DNA of 36,760 nucleotides from a virus. Under the pieces are notes generated by a model. It searched no databases. It saw nothing but the letters and a program-made list of their open reading frames with translations, and was not told where the DNA came from. The translations under genes were made by a program, and so were the position numbers. Numbering within the stretch: position 1 is the first letter of the stretch; each line of letters starts with the position of its first letter. Location: positions 1 to 36,760 of IMG/VR virus record IMGVR_UViG_3300032236_000383; one strand, 5' to 3'. Positions 30,153 through 35,718 of this stretch are shown here, in pieces.

Positions 30153-30177
30153 TTGCGCTTTTAGTCCAGGAGCGCAA
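30153..30177. promoter_or_regulatory. Inverted repeat in the repressor/Cro control region
   Basis: The perfect arms TTGCGCT (30153-30159) and AGCGCAA (30171-30177) are separated by 11 bases and lie 14 bases upstream of the repressor start. The size and position fit an operator for the repressor itself. I could not identify clear -35/-10 boxes for the rightward promoter in 30178-30371. Confidence 0.6.
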
Positions 30178-30371
30178 GATGGGCGGCGCTTTCTTGAGGG
30201 ATGCGGGGGATGTGGGATTGTGTACAGATCGTCGAAAATTCGATCAATGACTCCTTAGTCGGAAATCAAAAAGCATGGTTAATAAGTCGAGAATTGTGAA
30301 CCTGGGAAACATACGATTTATCAAGTGGAAGGCGCGCATGCTTGACAGAATGGTGCGATTTCCTCAACAAT

Positions 30372-30596
30372 ATGAAGATGGACACATCAACGATTCGACC
30401 GGCCGACCTAGCGGTGCAGGCCTTTGGCGGCGTCAGAGCGCTGGCACGATTGATAGACCGAGACCCCTCGGCGATCTCGCGCTGGAAGCTCGACGGCCGC
30501 ATTCCCTCCAACCTGCAGCGCCAGGTGCTTGAGCTCGCCTGGGAGCGGGGCATCGACCTGACGGCACATGACCTGATTTTCGGGCGGCACGAATGA
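30372..30596 (+). CDS. Cro-like helix-turn-helix regulator
   Basis: A 74-residue protein with the pattern of YdaS/Cro-type phage regulators. FGGVRALARLIDRDPSAISR contains the two-helix reading unit, followed by WKLDGRIPSNLQRQVLELAW and a short helix ending DLTAHDLIFGRHE. Related small proteins commonly start near MDTSTI, so the start is taken at ATG 30372; ATG 30378 and TTG 30342 are alternatives and none has a strong ribosome site. It is the first rightward gene opposite the repressor and overlaps the resolvase gene (ATGA), as expected for a switch partner that turns off early repressor synthesis. Confidence 0.8.
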   Translation: MKMDTSTIRPADLAVQAFGGVRALARLIDRDPSAISRWKLDGRIPSNLQRQVLELAWERGIDLTAHDLIFGRHE

Positions 30597-30949
30597 CCGA
30601 GATCCGGCTGCCCTGGCCGCCGGCAGAGCTTTCCCCCAATGGCCGGCTGCATTGGTCGAAGCTCGCGCGGGCGAAGAAGATTTACCGCGAGGCCTGCTGG
30701 GCGACGACGCTTGAGCAGAAGGCGACGGTGAACCCTGACGCCAGGCTGCGCACCGAGCTGCTGTTCTACCGGCCGACCCGCCGGGAGATGGATCACGACA
30801 ACCTGCTCGCGCGCATGAAGGCCGGGCTGGATGGCGTAGCTGATGCCCTGCGCATCAACGATCGGCGCTTCAGACCGATCACCGTGGACGTGGCCGAGGA
30901 GATCGGCGGCTTCGTATTGCTTCGACTTTTTGATGAGGAAGAAAAATGA
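30593..30949 (+). CDS. rusA: RusA-like Holliday-junction resolvase
   Basis: A 118-residue enzyme of the RusA family, which cuts four-way DNA junctions formed by recombination or replication. Typical signs are the opening LPWPPAELSPNGRLHWSKLA, the helix with KKIYREACW, and above all MDHDNLLARMKAGLDGVADA leading to LRINDRRF, which supplies the catalytic aspartates. The length is normal for the family. It overlaps its neighbours at both ends (ATGA) and sits between the Cro-like gene and SSB, so it acts with replication rather than with the distant recombinase genes. Confidence 0.9.
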   Translation: MTEIRLPWPPAELSPNGRLHWSKLARAKKIYREACWATTLEQKATVNPDARLRTELLFYRPTRREMDHDNLLARMKAGLDGVADALRINDRRFRPITVDVAEEIGGFVLLRLFDEEEK

Positions 30950-31344
30950 ACAAGGGATTTTTTGTCGGCAACCTCGGACGCGACGCCGAGATGCGATCGA
31001 GCCAGACCGGCGACACCGTCTGCAATTTCTCGCTCGCCGTGAACGTCGGCACCCGGCAGAACGAAGAGACCATGTGGGTCGACTGCAAGCTGTGGGGAGC
31101 CCGCGGCGAGAAGCTCATGCCGTACCTGAAGAAAGGCTCGCGCATGGCGGTCGAGGGCAAGATCAAGCTCGACACCTACCAGACCCGCGACGGCGCTGCG
31201 AAGACCGTGCTGGTGATGACCGTCGGCGACCTCGAGCTGATCGGCGAACGTCAAAAGCGGGACGATGGCGTTGAGCGCCACGAGACACCGAAGCCGAAAG
31301 CCCCTACGCGCCACGAGGACATGAACGACGAAATCCCGTTCTGA
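30946..31344 (+). CDS. ssb: Single-stranded DNA-binding protein
   Basis: A 132-residue SSB with an OB-fold domain: MNKGFFVGNLGRDAEMRSSQ, CNFSLAVNVGTRQNEETMWV then DCKLWGARGEKLMPYLKKGS, and an EGKIKLDTYQTRDG strand pair. It is followed by a basic, Pro-containing linker and the acidic tip MNDEIPF. That tip is the usual docking tail for host repair and replication proteins such as exonuclease I and primosome factors. It coats single strands during replication and recombination. It overlaps the resolvase stop and is followed by a 106-base structured gap. Confidence 0.95.
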   Translation: MNKGFFVGNLGRDAEMRSSQTGDTVCNFSLAVNVGTRQNEETMWVDCKLWGARGEKLMPYLKKGSRMAVEGKIKLDTYQTRDGAAKTVLVMTVGDLELIGERQKRDDGVERHETPKPKAPTRHEDMNDEIPF

Positions 31345-31354
31345 TGTAAAGTAC

Positions 31355-31428
31355 AGGCAAAGGCTAGTGTATCGAGCACGAAAAGACGATTCATCACCGT
31401 CCTGCCTTTTGCCTCGCCTCAGTGATGA
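31355..31428 (+). promoter_or_regulatory. Interleaved inverted repeats before the replication gene
   Basis: The gap between ssb and the next gene contains two inverted repeats in an A-B-A'-B' order. A is AGGCAAAGGC (31355-31364) with A' GCCTTTTGCCT (31404-31414, one-base bulge). B is TCATCAC (31391-31397) with B' GTGATGA (31422-31428). In RNA the two stems could form a pseudoknot or exclude one another. B' ends 22 bases before the start at 31451, close enough to affect ribosome loading. Confidence 0.5.
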
Positions 31429-31450
31429 CTGCCTCTTGATGAAAGGTACT

Positions 31451-32140
31451 ATGAACTTCTATCCGTTCCATATCGGGGACTATTTGTCCCACACTGCGCA
31501 CCTGTCTGATGCGGAAGATCTCGCATATCGCAGGATGCTTGATCTGTATTACCAAACCGAGCAGCCGTTTTCTGATGTGGCTATGGTCGCGCGCCGCGTC
31601 AGATCTGATGCCGATACGGTTCAGATCATTCTCACAGAATTCTTTGCCCAGGACGACGCCGGCAGCTGGCACCATTTGCGCTGCGATGCCGAGATCGCGA
31701 AGTATCACAGCAAGGCAGACAGCGCCCGCAAAGCGAACCAGGCACGATGGGCATCTGATCGGCATCTGAAATCAGATCCGGTTCAGATCCTAACCAAGAA
31801 CCAAGAACCAATAACCAAGAACCAGGAACCAAAGAAAAGCATTAAGCGCGCAAGCGCGCTGCCCGACGAGTTCCAACCATCGCAGCTGCATTACAACCTG
31901 GCCCTGTCGATCGGCGTGAAGCTGGACGAGGAGATCGCGAAGTTTCGCGACTACCACCAGGCCAAGGGCTCGGTGATGAAGGACTGGGATGCGGCGCTCC
32001 GCACCTGGATCAGGAATGCGGCCGAGTTCAGCAAGCGCTCAACGCCTGCTCAACGTCCGTCGCAGCAGCAGCGCCTGGAGCAGAACAACCGCGACGCGGT
32101 CGAACGGGCGAAGCGCATGATCTTCGGAGGTGAGGCATGA
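31451..32140 (+). CDS. DUF1376 replication-initiator-like protein
   Basis: A 229-residue protein beginning MNFYPFHIGDYLSHTAHLSD then AEDLAYRRMLDLYYQTEQPF, the signature of the DUF1376 phage/prophage family found in replication modules. The family's N-terminal part is winged-helix-like. Residues about 112-128 hold the repeat TKNQEPITKNQEP, encoded by direct DNA repeats. The C-terminal part (ALPDEFQPSQLHYNLALSIG, MKDWDAALRTWIRNAAEF) resembles the helicase- or primase-contacting end of phage initiators. The ATG at 31451 follows AAAGGTACT; the open frame upstream is not coding-like. It probably binds the origin inside its own gene, as lambda O does; this is inference. Confidence 0.82.
   Translation: MNFYPFHIGDYLSHTAHLSDAEDLAYRRMLDLYYQTEQPFSDVAMVARRVRSDADTVQIILTEFFAQDDAGSWHHLRCDAEIAKYHSKADSARKANQARWASDRHLKSDPVQILTKNQEPITKNQEPKKSIKRASALPDEFQPSQLHYNLALSIGVKLDEEIAKFRDYHQAKGSVMKDWDAALRTWIRNAAEFSKRSTPAQRPSQQQRLEQNNRDAVERAKRMIFGGEA
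31599..31824. repeat. Repeat cluster, candidate replication origin
   Basis: The hexamer TCAGAT or its complement ATCTGA occurs seven times (31599, 31603, 31621, 31753, 31764, 31772, 31783), including a perfect palindrome TCAGATCTGA at 31599-31608. CGGTTCAGATC is repeated at 31617-31627 and 31779-31789. Directly after come two copies of TAACCAAGAACCA (31791-31803 and 31812-31824) in an A-rich stretch that lasts to about 31845. Iterons followed by easily melted A-rich DNA inside the initiator gene is the lambda origin plan. Confidence 0.55.
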
Positions 32141-32355
32141 TCGAGCTGACCATTGCCGAGGCCGTGAAGGCATCCGGCTTTACTGGTGGCATGGCTGCCG
32201 AGCTGACCAATCTTCTCGCCGAGGCTTACTCGCAGGGCAGAATGCACGAGCGCGAGGAATGCGCGAAGTTGTGCGATGCGTTGTGGAAAGAAGAGGGTTG
32301 GGATGCCAATGCAGGGTATGCGGCAGATCTCATCCGCGAAAGGGGGCAGGCATGA
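32137..32355 (+). CDS. Small hypothetical protein in the replication module
   Basis: A 72-residue acidic protein, MIELTIAEAVKASGFTGGMA then AELTNLLAEAYSQGRMHERE, with a helical body and a C-terminal GYAADLIRERGQA. Its start and stop overlap both neighbours as ATGA, so it is part of one translational chain. A longer frame covering the same DNA (from 32130) is rejected here because its text is Cys/Arg-rich until the next gene's own start. No known family. It may be a partner of either replication protein beside it. Confidence 0.7.
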   Translation: MIELTIAEAVKASGFTGGMAAELTNLLAEAYSQGRMHEREECAKLCDALWKEEGWDANAGYAADLIRERGQA

Positions 32356-32978
32356 GCCCAGATCAATTCGACGCCTTCGCGGATCTGCTGCGCGCGGTCT
32401 ACGGCTATTACGGCAAGGACCTATCCGAGGACACGCTCGCGATTTGGTGGGGCGGGGTCAAGCACATGGATCTGGCCGCGGTACGCGATGCGCTGAACCG
32501 CCACGTCCAGAACCCAGACACCGGGCAGTTCGTGCCGAAGATCGCCGACATCGTGAAGATGGGGCAGGGGTCGACCGGCAACATGGCACTGCGCGCATGG
32601 ACCCTGGTCGACCAGGCTGTGCGCACGATCGGGCCGTACCGCTCCGTCACCTTCGACGATCGCATCACGATGCGCGTGCTCCAGGACATGGGCGGCTGGG
32701 CGAAGTTCGCCAACACGCAGGAACAGGAGTGGCCGTTCGTGGCGAAGGAATTCCAGAACCGGTACTCAGGCTATCGGGTCCGGTCCGAGATCCCAGAATG
32801 CCCAGACCACCTGGTCGGGATCGCCGAGGCGCAGAACGTCATGAACGGCATGCCGCTCGAGCCCGTGATGCTGATCGGCAACCAGGACAAGGCCCGCGAG
32901 ATCCGGTTGAACGGCACCAAGGGAGGGACGCAGATCGCGTTCCAGGAAGCCGCAACCATGATCAAAGCGTTGCGATAA
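32352..32978 (+). CDS. DUF6475-type replication protein
   Basis: A 208-residue protein of a phage family I know as DUF6475, usually placed after the initiator. Conserved wording includes FADLLRAVYGYYGKDLSEDT, LAAVRDALNRHVQNPDTGQF then VPKIADIVKMGQGSTG, and a late DMGGWAKF with WPFVAKEFQNRYSGYR. The arrangement, with a first domain that reads like the N-terminal part of helicase loaders, suggests a role in bringing host DnaB to the origin, as lambda P does; that role is inferred. The stop codon lies inside a copy of the 13-bp palindrome. Confidence 0.82.
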   Translation: MSPDQFDAFADLLRAVYGYYGKDLSEDTLAIWWGGVKHMDLAAVRDALNRHVQNPDTGQFVPKIADIVKMGQGSTGNMALRAWTLVDQAVRTIGPYRSVTFDDRITMRVLQDMGGWAKFANTQEQEWPFVAKEFQNRYSGYRVRSEIPECPDHLVGIAEAQNVMNGMPLEPVMLIGNQDKAREIRLNGTKGGTQIAFQEAATMIKALR

Positions 32979-32983
32979 TCTCA
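32971..32983. promoter_or_regulatory. 13-bp palindrome, candidate operator (copy 3)
   Basis: TGCGATAATCTCA fits TGMGAnnnTCKCA and overlaps the stop codon of the upstream gene, 23 bases before the terminase small-subunit start. It lies exactly where early genes end and packaging genes begin, so it could govern the early-to-late step. No good -35/-10 pair is visible here. Confidence 0.5.
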
Positions 32984-33006
32984 TCAATGGTGATACCATC
33001 AAAATC

Positions 33007-33444
33007 ATGACGAAACGAGGAAGACCCAGCACTTACGAGCCGGCCGTGGCCGCCGAAATCTGCCGACGCATGGCCGATGGCGAAAGCCTGCGCTCTGTCT
33101 GCCGGGACGAGGGAATGCCTGCAGCATCAACGGTTCGGGGCTGGGTGATCGAGGACATCAATGGATTTGCCGAGCAGTACACGCGCGCACGCATGCTGCT
33201 GGCCGAGCACTGGGCTGACGAGGTGCTCGAGGTCAGCGACGACCTGCCGGCCATGACGGGCGAGGGCAAGTACGACAGCGCCTCGGTCCAGCACCAGCGC
33301 CTGCGCGTGGACAGCCGCAAGTGGCTGCTCTCGAAGGTCCTGCCGAAGGTCTACGGCGACAAGCTCGACGTGACCAGCGACGGAAAGCAGGTGGGACTGA
33401 ACATTGCCATCGACCTGACAGACACGAAAGGGAAAGCCGCATGA
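33007..33444 (+). CDS. terS: Terminase small subunit (Sf6-type)
   Basis: A 145-residue DNA-recognition subunit of the packaging motor. The start MTKRGRPSTYEPAVAAEICR then RMADGESLRSVCRDEGMPAA and STVRGWVIEDINGF make a helix-turn-helix of the kind seen in Sf6-like small terminases. The central helix pair (AEQYTRARMLLAEHWADEVL) forms the ring core and the end carries RKWLLSKVLPKVYGDKLDV, also typical. It binds the pac region and hands the DNA to the large subunit encoded 400 bases on. Use of headful packaging fits the apparently circular permutation of this sequence. Confidence 0.9.
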   Translation: MTKRGRPSTYEPAVAAEICRRMADGESLRSVCRDEGMPAASTVRGWVIEDINGFAEQYTRARMLLAEHWADEVLEVSDDLPAMTGEGKYDSASVQHQRLRVDSRKWLLSKVLPKVYGDKLDVTSDGKQVGLNIAIDLTDTKGKAA

Positions 33445-33575
33445 TCGCGTTCGTGACGTACCTCGCTTGCATCTGGCTGGGCGTGGGTTTTGGCGTGCTG
33501 GCGACTGCGCTTTGCGTGGCTTCCAGGGACGGCGACGACATCGTGCGCCGCGGCCGTAACAGGTGGCACCGATGA
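33441..33575 (+). CDS. 44-residue membrane peptide between terminase genes
   Basis: A tiny gene whose ATG overlaps the small-terminase stop (ATGA) and whose stop overlaps the next start (ATGA). The product is MIAFVTYLACIWLGVGFGVL then ATALCVASRDGDDIVRRGRN: one membrane span and a basic tail. Similar one-span peptides occur near terminase genes in other phages without known function. The double overlap is the main argument for translation. Confidence 0.65.
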   Translation: MIAFVTYLACIWLGVGFGVLATALCVASRDGDDIVRRGRNRWHR

Positions 33576-33844
33576 CCAACCTCGAGCTCTCACTGATCGT
33601 CTGGGCCTGCGTGACGATGGGCATCTATGGTTGGGCCTGCTGGCCGCGCAAGCGCGCCGCGGAGCCGGTCGAGGTAACGCCTGAGGTGACGCCCGATGAC
33701 ACCATCCGTCGCTGCAAGAACGGCCACGAGATGACGGAGAAGTACTGCAAGACCTGCAAGAACGATCGCGCCAGGGCGAAATACGCAGCCGACAAACAAG
33801 CTCGGATCGCGGCCATTCGCAAAAGAATTGCCGAGGGCGGATGA
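33572..33844 (+). CDS. Small membrane protein with zinc-ribbon-like end
   Basis: A 90-residue protein: an N-terminal membrane span (LELSLIVWACVTMGIYGWAC), a Pro/Val/Thr linker, then RRCKNGHEMTEKYCKTCKND followed by a basic helix (AKYAADKQARIAAIRKRIAE). The C-x3-H...C-x2-C spacing (CKNGH, YCKTC) looks like a small zinc ribbon of the kind that precedes HNH endonuclease domains, but no HNH motif follows. HNH nucleases often sit beside terminases and aid DNA cutting, so this may be a remnant or a partner of the terminase. It overlaps the large-terminase start (ATGA). Confidence 0.7.
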   Translation: MTNLELSLIVWACVTMGIYGWACWPRKRAAEPVEVTPEVTPDDTIRRCKNGHEMTEKYCKTCKNDRARAKYAADKQARIAAIRKRIAEGG

Positions 33845-35232
33845 CCACGCAGATCACCTACCGGCCGCCTGGCCCGGTCTCGAAAGGTTTCATGGTGTCA
33901 GACGCGTTCTTCCGCGGCATCATGGGACCGTTCGGCTCGGGAAAGTCGACCGTCTGCGTGATGGAAGTCCTGCGCCGGGCCAAGCAGCAGAAGATCGGCG
34001 TCGATGGCAAGCGCCGCTCGCGCTGGGCCGTGGTTCGCAACACCTATCCCGAGCTGCGCACGACCACGATCAAGACCTGGCACCAATGGGTGCCGCCATC
34101 GATAGGGCGCTGGGTCGACACTGGACCGCCCACGCATCACATCCAGGAAGGCGACCTCGACCTCGAGGTGATCTTCGTCTCGCTCGACCGGCCGCAGGAC
34201 GTGGCAAAACTCTTGGGCATGGAGCTCACCGGTGCCTGGGTGGACGAGGCGCGCGAAGTCCCGAAGGCTGTCATCGATGGCCTGACCGGCCGAGTCGGTC
34301 GCTACCCGTCGACCATGATGGGCGGCTGCACCTGGTCTGGCATCATCTGCTCGACCAACCCGCCGGACAATGACCACTGGTGGTACAAGCTCGCCGAAGA
34401 GGTCAAGCCCGAGGGCTGGGCATTCTTCCGTCAGCCTGGTGGGCGTGACGCCACCGCCGAGAACATCGAGAACCTGCCGCCTGGTTATTACGAGCGCCAG
34501 GTCGCCGGCAAGGACGAGGATTGGATCAAGGTCTACGTCGACGGCGACTACGGCTTCGTGCGCGACGGCAAGCCGGTCTATCCCGAGTACCGCGACAGCG
34601 TGCATTGCCGGGAGTTCGGCATCGTGTCGGGCTGGCCGATCTACATCGGCATCGACTTTGGCCTGACGCCGGCGGCCGTGTTCGGGCAGAAGAGCCCGAT
34701 GGGTCAGTGGCGCTGGCACTCCGAGCTCGTCACCGAGGACATGGGAGCGAAGCGCTTTGCCGAGCTGCTGCGTGCTGCCATGCACGAGCGTTACCCTGGC
34801 TTTACGTTTGCCCAGATCACCGGCGACCCGGCAGGCGAGGGCAGGGCGCAGACTGACGAGACAACGCCGTTCCAGATCCTGAACGCGGCCGGCGTGCCGG
34901 CAAGGCCTGCACCCACCAACGATTTCATGAAGCGGCGCGAGAGCGTGGCCGCCTGCCTGACCAGGATGATCGACGGCGAGCCTGGCTTGCTGGTGCATCC
35001 GCAGTGCCAATCATTGCGGAAAGGCATGGCTGGGGGATACAATTACCGTCGGATACAAGTATCCGGCGAAGAGAAATACCGAGATGTCCCCGACAAGGGC
35101 ATCTATTCGCACGTCTGCGAGGCCGGGCAGTACATGATGGTCGGCGCAGGCGAGGCGCGAACGCTGGTGAAGCGGGACAAGCCCGTCGCCCGACGAGCCA
35201 CCGCGTTGTCCGATTACTCAATTCTGGGGTGA
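33841..35232 (+). CDS. terL: Terminase large subunit
   Basis: A 463-residue packaging motor and nuclease. The ATPase domain has Walker A GPFGSGKST (G29-T37, K35) and Walker B LTGAWVDEA (D135, E136) with a following STNPP coupling motif. The nuclease domain has YIGIDFGLTPAA (D272), ITGDPAGEG (D329) and a final LSDYSILG (D458), the three acidic positions of the RNase H-like fold. The length is typical for podoviral large terminases. It drives DNA into the head through the portal encoded just downstream and cuts it. The start overlaps the preceding stop. Confidence 0.96.
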   Translation: MTTQITYRPPGPVSKGFMVSDAFFRGIMGPFGSGKSTVCVMEVLRRAKQQKIGVDGKRRSRWAVVRNTYPELRTTTIKTWHQWVPPSIGRWVDTGPPTHHIQEGDLDLEVIFVSLDRPQDVAKLLGMELTGAWVDEAREVPKAVIDGLTGRVGRYPSTMMGGCTWSGIICSTNPPDNDHWWYKLAEEVKPEGWAFFRQPGGRDATAENIENLPPGYYERQVAGKDEDWIKVYVDGDYGFVRDGKPVYPEYRDSVHCREFGIVSGWPIYIGIDFGLTPAAVFGQKSPMGQWRWHSELVTEDMGAKRFAELLRAAMHERYPGFTFAQITGDPAGEGRAQTDETTPFQILNAAGVPARPAPTNDFMKRRESVAACLTRMIDGEPGLLVHPQCQSLRKGMAGGYNYRRIQVSGEEKYRDVPDKGIYSHVCEAGQYMMVGAGEARTLVKRDKPVARRATALSDYSILG

Positions 35233-35235
35233 AAC

Positions 35236-35445
35236 ATGGCTGGACTATTTGGCTCTTCCGATCCTCCACCGCCGCCGCCACCGCCGCCGGCACCTGCACC
35301 TGCTCCCACGATCGACGCTGCGCGTTCGGCTCAAAAGACCGAGGACACCGCTCTGTCGCGCAAGGGCCGCGCTGCCACGATCCTGACCTCGACAGCCGGC
35401 GATCTCTCGTCGCCTGACACCAGCAAGAAGACGCTGGGGAGCTGA
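35236..35445 (+). CDS. Small proline-rich protein between terminase and portal
   Basis: A 69-residue protein: MAGLFGSSD, then a nine-proline run and PAPAPAPTID, then SRKGRAATILTSTAGDLSSP. Small genes with the RKGRAATILTS wording stand between large terminase and portal genes in many podoviruses; their function is not known to me. The proline run is a poly-proline helix, probably a flexible tether. It starts three bases after the terminase stop. A virion or packaging accessory role is likely from position. Confidence 0.75.
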   Translation: MAGLFGSSDPPPPPPPPPAPAPAPTIDAARSAQKTEDTALSRKGRAATILTSTAGDLSSPDTSKKTLGS

Positions 35446-35447
35446 CG

Positions 35448-35717
35448 ATGGGTGGATCTTCAGGCCCAACAAAGCAGGACCAGGAACGCGACGCGGCTAA
35501 TGCGGCCGCTGTCGCTTTAAGCAGCGAGATCAGCGCCGGCGTTGCCAGCAAGGCTGCGACCGGCACGACCGCCTTAATCGGCGGCGAGCAGCGCTACGGC
35601 GAAGGCGATGTTGCGATGATCCGCAAGAACCAGGACCTCACTGGCCGATCCGCGTATGGCCGCGGTGCCACGGTTCTCGCCGGCGCTCCCGCCGCCAAAA
35701 CCACATTAGGAGCCTGA
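35448..35717 (+). CDS. Small hypothetical protein before the portal gene
   Basis: An 89-residue Ala/Gly-rich protein: MGGSSGPTKQDQERDAANAA then AVALSSEISAGVASKAATGT and a Gly/Arg-rich end (GRSAYGRGATVLAGAP). The central part is one long helix. It starts two bases after the preceding stop and ends one base before the portal ATG, so it belongs to the same translational chain. I do not recognise a family, although short Ala-rich genes at this place recur in related phages. Confidence 0.68.
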   Translation: MGGSSGPTKQDQERDAANAAAVALSSEISAGVASKAATGTTALIGGEQRYGEGDVAMIRKNQDLTGRSAYGRGATVLAGAPAAKTTLGA

Positions 35718-35718
35718 T

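Noticed and set aside
30275-30532. A plus-strand frame starting before the Cro-like gene
   Set aside because: Its second half is a shadow of the Cro-like gene and its first half is too short and has no ribosome site.
32130-32351. Upstream extension of the DUF6475-type gene giving a 282-codon frame
   Set aside because: The added part is Arg/Cys/Gly-rich and overlaps a well-formed 72-residue gene in another frame; the ATGA at 32352 is the natural start.
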